Shown here in pieces: positions 23,798 through 32,158 of a stretch of DNA of 43,299 bases (position 1 is its first letter; the number at the start of each line of letters is the position of its first letter). Made by a program: the position numbers and the translations under genes. The DNA is from Deltaproteobacteria bacterium (lineage in GTDB: Bacteria > Desulfobacterota_B > Binatia > UBA9968), in contig VBKY01000101.1 in assembly GCA_005879255.1 (NCBI GenBank), positions 1-43,299 on the forward strand, given 5' to 3'. The notes under the pieces were generated by a model, which saw only the letters and a list, made by a program, of their open reading frames with translations, searched no databases and was not told where the DNA came from.

Positions 23798-24562
23798 CTA
23801 AGCCACCGTATAGGGAACCTCAAGGCCGCGCTCTTTATTCCAGTCAGTGGCGACAAAGGATTGGCCCGTTATCCCGCTGGACTCATCCGAGGCGAGATAA
23901 ACGGCGCAGGCGCGGATTATTTCCGGACTGAGCATTTTCACGCCGCGATTGCCGGAAATTTTTCTGATCGCTTCCGTGGCGACGATCCCGCCGGGATCAA
24001 GAGTATTTACTCTGATGCAATGAGCGTCATTTTCCAATGCCAGCACTTGCGTCAATCCCTCGACACCGAACTTGGCCGCGGAGTATGGGCCTCTCAGCAC
24101 TTTTCCTTTTTTTCCCTGCGGCGACGAAATATTGACGATCGACCCGCTACCCTGGGGCCGCATGACCTTGAGAGCTTCCCGGCTGCATAGGAATGTGCCG
24201 TTGAGATTGGTGTCGAGAACCTTGAGCCACACGTCCAACGGCGTATCCGCCAACTCGAGATTGACCGGCCCGCCACGCGGCCAGGCAAAGCCGGCATTGT
24301 TGACGACAACATCGATGCGACCGAACTTTTTTTTGATCATTTCGAACAAATTCACCACGTCTCGCTCAACCGTGACGTCTGCTTTGATCCCGAGTATTTT
24401 CTCGTCTGGCAACCCCAATCTCGCCGCGGCCTCATCGACATCTGCTTGGCTGAGATCGCAGATCGTCACCATGGCCCCTTCTTGCGCAAACGCCTGGATG
24501 ATCTCCCACCCAAGGCCTCGCGCCGACCCCGTCACTAGAGCGATCTTGTCGTCAAGTTTCAT
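23798..24562 (-). CDS. Short-chain dehydrogenase/reductase
   Basis: A 254-residue classical SDR. Cofactor motif TGSARGLG at residues 11-18, NNAG at 88-91, and the catalytic Ser (146/147), Tyr160 and Lys164 in NISSPQGKKGKVLRGPYSAAK. D36 after the second strand (TICDLS) favours NAD over NADP. The C-terminus (GITGQSFVATDWNKERGLEVPY) replaces the usual GQ-I-VDGG and is unusual. ATG at 24562 is preferred over a long upstream extension because it fits the family start. It is divergent from a second substrate-binding protein gene; the substrate is unknown. Confidence 0.9.
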   Translation of the reverse strand: MKLDDKIALVTGSARGLGWEIIQAFAQEGAMVTICDLSQADVDEAAARLGLPDEKILGIKADVTVERDVVNLFEMIKKKFGRIDVVVNNAGFAWPRGGPVNLELADTPLDVWLKVLDTNLNGTFLCSREALKVMRPQGSGSIVNISSPQGKKGKVLRGPYSAAKFGVEGLTQVLALENDAHCIRVNTLDPGGIVATEAIRKISGNRGVKMLSPEIIRACAVYLASDESSGITGQSFVATDWNKERGLEVPYTVA

Positions 24563-24785
24563 TGTCAAACCGGTTCGGATTCCATATACAGTAACCGCAT
24601 CTATAATTCGCCGAACCGACCTAATGCAAGCTTGAATGCCGATCATGACGGACGTAAAAAAACTCAATGAGGATTTCAGAAACAAAAAAACTCGGTGATG
24701 AGGCGATACTGTTCGGGACATCGGACAAACCGGTAGTGGGCTGGCTCAGTTTTTATTGCGCAGAGAAACGCGCGGGAGAAAACCC

Positions 24786-25775
24786 ATGAAACATGCGGCC
24801 GCTGGTCTTTTGATTTGTCTATTATGTCCGCCTTCGCTTCCGGCCCAAAGCCAAAAGCCCCTCCTGCTTGGATTAGCCAGCATCAGCGGCGGCATCGAGA
24901 CGCTCTATGTCACCAAGAAAATCGGCGCTTTCAAACGCAACGGTTTAGATGTCGAGTTCCTCCTGCTGCAAGGCGGCAGTCAGGCGCTCCAGGTGCTTTT
25001 GTCCGGGGAAATCAAACTCATCAGCGGCGGCGGTGGCACCGCGGCACAAAGAGCGCGCTTTAAGGGCGCGGGAAACGTGCTAGTCGCCACCTACACGCCG
25101 ACCATGCCCTACAGCCTCTATGTCAACGGTAAAATACCCGACGCCAAACGGCTCAAGGGAGCCAAAATCGCCATCTCCCGTTTCGGCAGCTCCTCGGATT
25201 TCGCCGCGCGCTTCATGGTGACTCGTTTGGGTCTCGATCCTGCCAAGGACGTCACGATCATGCAGATCGGCAATCAGCGCGAACGAATGAGCGCGTTGCT
25301 GAGCGGATCGGTTGACGGCTCGGTTGTCGACGCTCCCAATACTCTCATCGCTCGCCAGCAGGGATTTTTTGAGCTCGCCGACGCTTCAAAGCTGGGCCTC
25401 ACCTATCCACATAATAACATCGCGACCACCGACCGCTTTATTCGCGAGGAGGCGCAAACCGTCTTTGGCTTTCTGCGCGCCTTCGTCGAAGGAATCGCTT
25501 TTTACCGGACTCACAAAGCGGAAAGCATTCAAATGATCAAAGAGTTTCTGCGCGTCAGCGACAACGCCATAGCCGAGGAAGCTTACGATTATTATTCGCG
25601 CATCACTCCCGCCAAACCCTATCCGAGCGCAGAGGGTGTTCGCGGCGTGCTTGAAGAGATCGCGGTATCGGAGCCGGCAGTAAAAACCGCCAAGGTGGAA
25701 CAATTTATCGATGGGAGTTTCATCGCCAAACTTGATCAAAGCGGCTTCATTGACGGACTGTATAAGAAAAAATAG
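24786..25775 (+). CDS. ABC-type substrate-binding protein, NMT1/THI5-like (second)
   Basis: A 329-residue secreted solute-binding protein. GGGAG precedes the ATG at 24786. The signal peptide (KHAAAGLLICLLCPPSLPAQ) is followed by LLLGLASISGGIETLYVTKKIGAF and later AKRLKGAKIAISRFGSSSDFAARFM, the pattern of NMT1/THI5-like proteins seen in large numbers in soil and marine lineages that degrade aromatics. As with the gene at 22639, no permease or ATPase is nearby. A cupin and a Rieske oxygenase gene follow on the same strand, so the ligand may be a substrate of those enzymes; this is inferred from position only. Confidence 0.87.
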   Translation: MKHAAAGLLICLLCPPSLPAQSQKPLLLGLASISGGIETLYVTKKIGAFKRNGLDVEFLLLQGGSQALQVLLSGEIKLISGGGGTAAQRARFKGAGNVLVATYTPTMPYSLYVNGKIPDAKRLKGAKIAISRFGSSSDFAARFMVTRLGLDPAKDVTIMQIGNQRERMSALLSGSVDGSVVDAPNTLIARQQGFFELADASKLGLTYPHNNIATTDRFIREEAQTVFGFLRAFVEGIAFYRTHKAESIQMIKEFLRVSDNAIAEEAYDYYSRITPAKPYPSAEGVRGVLEEIAVSEPAVKTAKVEQFIDGSFIAKLDQSGFIDGLYKKK

Positions 25776-25875
25776 ATTCTTTGTTACGCAAAGCCGGAGG
25801 CGCAAAAGACCTAAACAAAACTTCGCAGCAAGCGACGAGCTATCGAATAACAACTATGGTAATTTCCCCAAAGTT

Positions 25876-25953
25876 GTCACCCCGAATGTTTTTATCGGGG
25901 GTCTACCAGTCAGAATTTCGCCTGGATTCCCGCTAAAAACATGCGGGAATGAC
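25876..25953 (+). repeat. Two-hairpin intergenic repeat, copy B (best preserved)
   Basis: This 78-base copy starts GTCACCCC and ends GGGAATGAC, so its ends are inverted (GTCA and TGAC). Two hairpins are evident: CCCCGA/TCGGGG on the left and GGATTCCCGC/GCGGGAATGAC on the right, joined by TCTACCA and AATTTCGCCT. It follows the substrate-binding protein gene. Confidence 0.85.
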
Positions 25954-26033
25954 AGCCTTTTAGAGGATTAGGAATTGCTTTTTACCGGGCAAGCTTGGGA
26001 AGAATTAGCCGGAAGAGATTAAAGAGATCTCTC

Positions 26034-27155
26034 ATGGAATCGGAACTCAAAGAAATGTTGGCTTCCCTGGATCGCACCGGCTACTGCCAGTGGATGAAGA
26101 GCGAAGGCGTTCCTATCGTGGAGGGCTTTAGCGTCGCGGATATTCGCGAATTGAAGCTTGGTCTCTGGCGCCGCATGGGCGGTAGCGGCGCTTTTGTTCA
26201 TCTCTACGGCATGGAGGGGCAGACCGGAATGTACGTCGCCGAGATTCCTTCGGGCGGCGCGCTTAACCCCGAGCGCCATCTCTACGAAGAAATGATTTGT
26301 ATTCTCGCCGGTCATGGCGCCACCGAAATCTGGCAGGATGGTGGAGAACCGCGGCTGTTCGAATGGGGGCCGTTTAGTCTGTTTGCCCCGCCGCTCAATA
26401 GCTGGCATCGACTGGTGAACGGCGGCCGAGAGCCGGTCCGGCTCATGGCGGTAACCACCGCGCCGATCGCCATGGATTTTTACCGTAATGCAAAATTCAT
26501 CTTCAATTGCCCTTATACTTTTACCGATCGGTTTCAAGGCGAAGATGACTATTTCGCCACCAGTCAAAATTTTTACGCCGTCGGCCTGCAATCGATCTGG
26601 GAAACCAATTTCATCCCCGACGCGAAAGAGGTCAAAGTCCGCGATGATCTTCACGTCAAGGGAACGGAAGTCGGGATGGTTCAGTTCGAAAGCTCGAAGA
26701 ACGGGCTCATCGGCCACGTCGCGGACTGGCCGACCGGCCTCTACCACAAGGCACACTACCACGGTGCCGGCGCAGTGATCGTGATTTTGAAATCGGAGGG
26801 ATACACGCTGCTGTGGCCCAAGGAGAGCGGCACCCAACCCTACGCTACCGGCCACGGCGATGAAGTGCTGGAACTGCGCTGGCGCGAGGGAAGCGTCTTG
26901 AGTCCGCCGAGCGGCTGGTTTCATCAGCACTTCAACATCGGCAACGAAGCCGCACGCCAGCTCGCATTGAGATTCGGTAGCCGGCTACACCCCATCGGAC
27001 TGCACCAGGCGGCCAAGAAGAAAACCGACGGCGTCTATATCTCGGTCAAAAAAGGCGGCACGATGATCGAATACGAGGACGAGGACCCCGAGATTCGCTA
27101 CCGCTTTGAAGCGAATCTAAAGCGCGTCGGGACGCCGCTGAGAATGGCGCCATAA
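26034..27155 (+). CDS. Bicupin protein (gentisate dioxygenase-like architecture)
   Basis: A 373-residue protein with two cupin barrels. The first has ERHLYEEMICILAGHGATEIW and PLNSWHRLVN; the second has YHKAHYHGAGAVIVILKSEGY and SGWFHQHFNIG, which retains several His residues suited to binding Fe(II). The architecture is that of gentisate or 1-hydroxy-2-naphthoate dioxygenases, but the first motif has Glu where a classical H-x-H would be, so the second barrel is the likelier metal site. ATG at 26034 is preferred over an upstream in-frame start. It lies between a substrate-binding protein gene and a Rieske oxygenase gene; ring cleavage or a related oxidation is plausible but unproven. Confidence 0.75.
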   Translation: MESELKEMLASLDRTGYCQWMKSEGVPIVEGFSVADIRELKLGLWRRMGGSGAFVHLYGMEGQTGMYVAEIPSGGALNPERHLYEEMICILAGHGATEIWQDGGEPRLFEWGPFSLFAPPLNSWHRLVNGGREPVRLMAVTTAPIAMDFYRNAKFIFNCPYTFTDRFQGEDDYFATSQNFYAVGLQSIWETNFIPDAKEVKVRDDLHVKGTEVGMVQFESSKNGLIGHVADWPTGLYHKAHYHGAGAVIVILKSEGYTLLWPKESGTQPYATGHGDEVLELRWREGSVLSPPSGWFHQHFNIGNEAARQLALRFGSRLHPIGLHQAAKKKTDGVYISVKKGGTMIEYEDEDPEIRYRFEANLKRVGTPLRMAP

Positions 27156-27170
27156 TCCTGGGGCAAATTC

Positions 27171-27320
27171 GAAGCACTAAATCCGAAATTCGAAACAAAT
27201 CCCAATGAAAGAATTGCGGGAAATTCTAAACGAGCCCATTTCGGATTTTGAGATTAGAGTCTTGGGTTCGTGTGATTTCATTTGTTTCGGGTTTCGAGCC
27301 TTGGATTTCGGATTTTGATT
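27171..27320. repeat. A/T-rich inverted repeat (AAATCCGAAATTCGAAAC type)
   Basis: Left words AAATCCGAAATTCGAAACA recur as imperfect reverse complements (TTTGTTTCGGGTTTCGAG, GGATTTCGGATTTTG) on the right. The result is a long imperfect palindrome filling the gap before the Rieske oxygenase gene. The same vocabulary occurs at 1112-1190. Confidence 0.6.
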
Positions 27321-27345
27321 CGCAAAAACACCTCGGAGAAAAAAG

Positions 27346-28560
27346 ATGGCAGCAGCAAAACGTAAAACTAGCGCCGGTCGTAAAAAACTACGCTATCAGG
27401 ATCTTGTCTCCACTCGGCCGGGTAGTCTCGCCGGGACCTTCATGCGCCGGTTTTGGCATCCTATTTATCGGGCCGAAGAGCTCCGCGCCGGCCAAGCCAA
27501 ACCGATCGAGGTCATGAGCGAACGCTTCACTCTTTACCGCGATGAAAACGGCGCACCGCACGTTGTCGATTTCCGCTGCCCGCACCGCGGCACGCAGCTC
27601 TCCGCCGGCTGGATCGAAGGCGACTCGATCCGCTGCATGTATCATGGCTGGAAATTTAACGCCGCCGGGCAGTGCACCGAGCAACCCGCCGAGGAGAAAT
27701 CTTTCGCGGCAAAGATTCGCATAACAAGCTGTCCAACGCGTGAATACCTCGGTTTGATCTTTGCTTACTTCGGCGCGGGTGAAGCGCCGCCGTTTCCGCG
27801 CTATCCATACATGGAGGAGGACGGCGTGCTCGAGGTCCTGTCAACGCAAGTATGGCCGTGCAATTTCTTCCAGCGGATCGATAATAACGGCGATACTTAT
27901 CATGTGCCCTTCGTTCATCGCGGCGCCTATTCGGCTTCCGCCGCCAACAATCGAAGCGGGTTGCCCGAGGTTTCCAAGGAAGAAAGCCCCTGGGGAACGA
28001 CGGGGTACGCCAGTTTTGCTCAGGGCTGGCGCAACGTTTTTCAATTCTTCATGCCTAACGCCTACGCGTTCCGAAATCCGTCGCCGGAACCGGAATGCGT
28101 CTCAGAAGATCGGATGCAGTGGGACGTGCCGCTCGACGACGAGCATTCCTTGGAATTTCGCCTTCGCCGGCTACCGCTAACCGGCGAAGCCGCGCGAGAA
28201 TACCGCGCGCGCCGTGTTGGTTCGCCGGCGGAAGCAAATATTTCCGTCGCGCAAATGGGCGCGGCTGTACTCTCGGGCAAGCTAAGCTTCCAGGAGCTGG
28301 ATAACTTCTTCAAAGACAAAATCTCCCTCGTGCATACGCAAGACTACGTCGCGCAAGTCGGTCAGGGCTCCCTGGCAGATCGCGCGCGGGAACATCTCGG
28401 GCGCTCCGACGTTGGCGTCATCTTGTTCCGCAAAATTTGGGAGAGAGAGCTGCGCGCGTTGGCCGAGGGAAGGCCGCTCAAAAAATGGGTCCTGCCGCAA
28501 GACGCAGAGATAAAGTTCCAGGAACAGCCGAAAAAACCAGTGCGGAGCGCGCGAGGATAA
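27346..28560 (+). CDS. Rieske non-heme iron oxygenase, alpha subunit
   Basis: A 404-residue ring-hydroxylating or demethylating oxygenase component. The Rieske [2Fe-2S] ligands are C78 and H80 (CPHRG) and C97 and H100 (CMYHGW). The catalytic iron site follows the rule D183-x2-H186-x4-H191 in NNGDTYHVPFVHRG. Length and the DRAREHLGRSDVGVILFRKIW tail fit the phthalate/vanillate oxygenase group. No ferredoxin reductase gene is adjacent, so electrons must come from a reductase elsewhere. GGAG precedes the ATG. With the bicupin upstream it suggests stepwise oxidation of an aromatic or related compound. Confidence 0.9.
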   Translation: MAAAKRKTSAGRKKLRYQDLVSTRPGSLAGTFMRRFWHPIYRAEELRAGQAKPIEVMSERFTLYRDENGAPHVVDFRCPHRGTQLSAGWIEGDSIRCMYHGWKFNAAGQCTEQPAEEKSFAAKIRITSCPTREYLGLIFAYFGAGEAPPFPRYPYMEEDGVLEVLSTQVWPCNFFQRIDNNGDTYHVPFVHRGAYSASAANNRSGLPEVSKEESPWGTTGYASFAQGWRNVFQFFMPNAYAFRNPSPEPECVSEDRMQWDVPLDDEHSLEFRLRRLPLTGEAAREYRARRVGSPAEANISVAQMGAAVLSGKLSFQELDNFFKDKISLVHTQDYVAQVGQGSLADRAREHLGRSDVGVILFRKIWERELRALAEGRPLKKWVLPQDAEIKFQEQPKKPVRSARG

Positions 28561-28791
28561 GATTACCGCAGCAGCGCCGAATGTTTTTTCGGTCCTCCAC
28601 TCCGACTTTCCGCGCTACGCTTATCTACTTCAACGATTCTTCAACCACGGCTTCAATCCTTACAGCCATTTCCGCCATCGAAATGAAGTTGACGTAACCG
28701 ATAGATCTCGGATATCGTCCGGCCAGAATAGCGCGATATCTGACGTCACAAAAAAGCAAACTCCCGTCCATTCAAGAGAGGAGGACTTCCT

Positions 28792-30096
28792 ATGCCCAAT
28801 AGATCTTCAATACTCTTGCTCGCCGGTACCCTCATCGCCGTTGTAGCCGCCCCCGTTTCTGCGCAACAAACCGGTGACAAGCCGCCGGCTCAACCGCCCG
28901 CGCCTGCTGCGGCGCCTGACCCATCAAAACCGATGCCTACATTGCAACCCCAGCCAACCACAGTTCCAGGACGACCGGACATTCCCAACGCAGAAGTCGC
29001 CAAGCAACTGCGCAACGTCGCGCCCCTGCCGTCCGGCCTGCCGGAAGACAAGCTGCCGGTAGCGCAGCTCAAGGTGCCCAAAGGCTTCAAGGCCGAGATC
29101 TATGCCAGTGGGATTCCGAATGCGCGCTCGCTCAGGCTCGGCGACAAGGGGACTGTGTTCGTCAGCAATCGCGTGCTCGACAAAGTTTACGCGATCGTCG
29201 ACAAGAACGGGAAACGCGAGACAAAGGTGATTGCCTCAGGTCTAGACCGGCCGAACGGTCTCGCGTTCCATAAGGGCACACTCTATATCGCCGAAGGCAC
29301 CAAGATCTCCAAGCTCGAAAACATCGAAGACAATCTGGAAAATCCACCCAAGCCCGTTGTCATCTACAGCGACTTTCTCAACCAGCAGTCGCACGGCTGG
29401 AAATTCATGGCCCTGGGACCGGACAACAAGCTCTACGTAAACGTCGGCTCGCCGTGCAATATCTGCGAGCCGCCCGCCACCAATGGGCAGATACGGCGCA
29501 TCAACCTCGATGGCAGCGGGGCCGAAGTGGCCGCCCGCGGCGTGCGCAACTCGGTGGGCTTCGACTGGCATCCGGTGACGAAAGAACTCTATTTCACCGA
29601 CAATGGCCGCGACTGGCTGTCGGAAGATCTACCCGAAGACGAGCTCAACCGCGTCACCAAGGTCGGCCAGCATTTCGGCTTCCCGTACTGCCATCAGGGG
29701 AACTTCACCGATCGCGAGTTGGGTTGGGGACGTTCTTGCGACGAGTTCGAAAAGCCGGTCGCTCTGCTCGGCCCCCACTCCGCTGCCCTCGGCATGCGCT
29801 TCTACACCGGCAAAATGTTTCCGAGCCAGTATCAGAATGCCATCTTCATCGCCCGCCACGGCTCGTGGAACCGGACAAAAAAAGTTGGCGGCGACGTTAT
29901 TGTGGTGAAGCTGAACAAGGACGGCAGCGTGAAATCGCAAGAACCGTTTCTCACCGGCTTTCTCCAGAACAACGAATACAGCGGTCGGCCCGTCGACGTG
30001 CATGTGATGAAAGACGGCTCGCTATTGGTCTCGGACGACTATGCGGGAGCGGTCTACCGCGTGACCTATGGCAGCACCAAGGTCGCCACGCGTTGA
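28792..30096 (+). CDS. Secreted sorbosone dehydrogenase-like beta-propeller protein
   Basis: A 434-residue exported protein with a signal peptide (about 1-24, cut after VSA), then a Pro/Ala-rich linker (about 25-70), then a six-bladed beta-propeller of the soluble glucose/sorbosone dehydrogenase family. Blade motifs include LDRPNGLAFHKGTLYIAEG, HGWKFMALGPDNKLYVNVGS, GVRNSVGFDWHPVTKELYFTDNGRD and FIARHGSWNR, as in PQQ-dependent family members. CNIC and two further cysteines may form disulfides. AGAGGAGG gives a strong ribosome binding site. Expected to oxidise a sugar or alcohol in the periplasm with PQQ; no PQQ synthesis genes are in view. Confidence 0.87.
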   Translation: MPNRSSILLLAGTLIAVVAAPVSAQQTGDKPPAQPPAPAAAPDPSKPMPTLQPQPTTVPGRPDIPNAEVAKQLRNVAPLPSGLPEDKLPVAQLKVPKGFKAEIYASGIPNARSLRLGDKGTVFVSNRVLDKVYAIVDKNGKRETKVIASGLDRPNGLAFHKGTLYIAEGTKISKLENIEDNLENPPKPVVIYSDFLNQQSHGWKFMALGPDNKLYVNVGSPCNICEPPATNGQIRRINLDGSGAEVAARGVRNSVGFDWHPVTKELYFTDNGRDWLSEDLPEDELNRVTKVGQHFGFPYCHQGNFTDRELGWGRSCDEFEKPVALLGPHSAALGMRFYTGKMFPSQYQNAIFIARHGSWNRTKKVGGDVIVVKLNKDGSVKSQEPFLTGFLQNNEYSGRPVDVHVMKDGSLLVSDDYAGAVYRVTYGSTKVATR

Positions 30097-30136
30097 GTAG
30101 CAACGCGCCTGAGTTCGACCCCCGCCTCGACGGTCG

Positions 30137-31046
30137 CTACTTCGGTCGTTTGCGCACCTCGATGCCAGCGGCTTCCTCTTGAAGGCGGAAAAGCGATGCA
30201 GTGCTTTGATCGGACCATCCCCGGCTAACCGCCTGGATCATGATTTGTTCCACCAGCGCCGCGATCGGCATCGGCACATTGTGTTGGCGGCCCAGGTCGG
30301 TCGCGAGACTAACGTCTTTGCGCGATAAGGCGATGTTGAAACTAGCGGGCGCCTCGTAGTTACCTTTGAAGACGGTCTCCGAAAAGGTTTTCACTAGCTG
30401 ATGAAGTTGGACTTCCAGGCCCCAGTGCATGCAGTCCCAGAGGAGCTGAGGGTCCACCCCGGCTTTGACGCCCAAGACGATACCTTCGCCGATCGCCAAA
30501 CCGATGCCACGACGCACCAGGTTATGCGCCAACTTGATCACAGTTCCTGTTCCCAAGTCTCCGGTATATATAACCGTATCGCCGAATGTATCGAGGAGAC
30601 GCTTCACCTCCTCGTATGCTGCGGAATCTCCTGATGCCAACACCTGTACACTTCTGTTGGCAATGCCCTCTTTACCAACGATCAGAGGCGCATCCATGAC
30701 TCGCGCGCCGTGCAACCGGAACTCGGTTGCAACGCGCCGTATGAGATTTGGATTGCTGCTCGAAAGATCAACGTAGAGGCTGTCGTCGCGAACTCCCTGC
30801 AAAAGGCCGTCGGGCCCAAGGGCCACTTCCTCGACTTCTGCCGGACCTGGGAGGGAGGTGAACACTATCCGGCAATTCCGGGCGACTTCCGCAGCCGATC
30901 CGGCGCGCTCGGATCCTCCGTCAACCAGTGGTTGAACTGCCTCCGGTCGGATGTCGCGGACCATCAGAGGATAGCCAGCCTTGCGAATATTCTTAGCAAT
31001 GGCGCCGCCTATGGTACCCAGACCGACAAAGCCTTATCGTCTCCAT
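30137..31046 (-). pseudogene. 3-hydroxyisobutyrate dehydrogenase-like gene with frameshift at codon 5
   Basis: The main frame gives 275 residues beginning MVRDIRPE, but the missing N-terminus is present just upstream: GFVGLGTIGGAIAKNIRKAG, with the NAD(P) motif GLGTIG, in the same frame. That frame is closed by TAA right before GGC. An ATG at 31046 with AGAGGTG in front reads METI in another frame, so one extra base at 31034-31035 separates start and body. Restored length is 302 residues, normal for the family. Other motifs are intact (DLSSSNP, the Lys in GTVIKLAHNL). Either a young pseudogene or an assembly error. If repaired it would be an NAD(P)-dependent beta-hydroxyacid dehydrogenase. 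Confidence 0.85.
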
Positions 31047-31124
31047 TTTGACACCTCTTAGGCACGCAGAATGGGTTGTCCGTGCGCGAAGATCAAAGCC
31101 GCATCGTTACAGTGCGGCTGCAGC

Positions 31125-31616
31125 CTATCCATTGAAAATAAAAAATTTGCGCATGGCATAATTGATCATCAACCCCGCAATCAGGTTAGAACCGAACGCA
31201 TAGGTTGTCAGCATCCCGAAGCGTCTAATCAGAACTCCCATAATCGAAGTGCCTATCGCTACTGCGACACCCGAAACGAAATAAAACAGACCTATTTCGA
31301 TGATCCAATGATAACGCCCAGGGACAAAAACCCAGTAAATATTGATCAGGTACGCGACGAAGTTCGAAATGATAAAGGCCGCGCCGTTGCCGAGCATGGA
31401 ATTCCGTGACCGAGCGGCGTCGTCCAACTCATGAATCGGCACCTTAAAAACCCGCACAAACCAATCATCGGCTTGTAGGGCGTAAAAAATTTTCCACGCC
31501 ACAAGGTGAAAGATTATGATGTGGGTTGCGGTAGCTATGCATCCAGCAATTGCATACTTCATAAATTGAAGAAGATTAGCCGAGTCCTGACCCAGGAACT
31601 GATCGATAATATTCAA
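31125..31616 (-). CDS. GtrA-like membrane protein
   Basis: A 163-residue protein with four membrane segments: FMKYAIAGCIATATHIIIFHL, AAFIISNFVAYLINIYWVF, IGLFYFVSGVAVAIGTSIMG and FGSNLIAGLMINYAMRKFFIF. The spacing and the N-N-R-K-F end fit the GtrA family, whose members help move polyprenyl-linked sugars or otherwise act in surface polysaccharide synthesis. A polar insertion (about residues 48-75) lies between the first and second segments. No glycosyltransferase is adjacent. It is the last gene of the long minus-strand run. Confidence 0.8.
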   Translation of the reverse strand: MNIIDQFLGQDSANLLQFMKYAIAGCIATATHIIIFHLVAWKIFYALQADDWFVRVFKVPIHELDDAARSRNSMLGNGAAFIISNFVAYLINIYWVFVPGRYHWIIEIGLFYFVSGVAVAIGTSIMGVLIRRFGMLTTYAFGSNLIAGLMINYAMRKFFIFNG

Positions 31617-31719
31617 ATCGATATCTCTGATTCAGACGAAGGAAAAACTGCAGGAGCTTCTTGTCATTAAAAAATGATCAAACAGGCGGCAGGCGAAATT
31701 TGGCCGGTCGGCCCAATCG

Positions 31720-32121
31720 TCAATTCTCGACCACGTGTTGCAGCATATCCGTTTCGGTGACGATGCCGACAAGGCGATCACCTTCGACGACTGGAACGCA
31801 GCCGATCTTTTTGTCGATCATCTGACGAGCTGCTTCTTTGATGCTCGCGTCGGGAGAAATCGCGATTACCTTTGAGGTCATGACTTCCTTGATCTTGATC
31901 GTCTTGATAAGGGCGCCGGTGGTTTTGCGGCCGAATCCCAAGGATGTAATCAACGCCGAGCGCAACATATCGCGCTGACTGACGATCCCAACGACTTTAC
32001 CGTCGTCGACAACCGGCCTATGACGGACGCGACCAAGGTTCATAATCGATTCCGCCAAATCCAAAGTTTCATTCCGGTCTAAAGTGGTGGGATTTTGAGT
32101 CATACGATCTCTAACTGTCAC
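31720..32121 (-). CDS. Two-CBS-domain protein
   Basis: A 133-residue stand-alone CBS pair. CBS1 runs from MTVRDRMTQNPTTLDRNET through VVGIVSQRDMLRS, and CBS2 from IKEVMTSKVIAISPDASIKEAA through LVGIVTETDMLQHV. Such proteins bind adenosyl nucleotides and act as energy or redox sensors. The start is the GTG at 32121, which keeps the usual TVRDRMT opening; an ATG at 32103 would remove it. It lies 37 bases after the exporter permease gene on the same strand. Confidence 0.88.
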   Translation of the reverse strand: MTVRDRMTQNPTTLDRNETLDLAESIMNLGRVRHRPVVDDGKVVGIVSQRDMLRSALITSLGFGRKTTGALIKTIKIKEVMTSKVIAISPDASIKEAARQMIDKKIGCVPVVEGDRLVGIVTETDMLQHVVEN

Positions 32122-32158
32122 AGCTGTCTTTTTAATTTTTGCGCCATTGGGTTTTGCT

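Noticed and set aside
26019..26930. 303-codon minus-strand frame opposite the bicupin gene
   Set aside because: Antisense shadow; the sense frame has cupin motifs and a sensible start.
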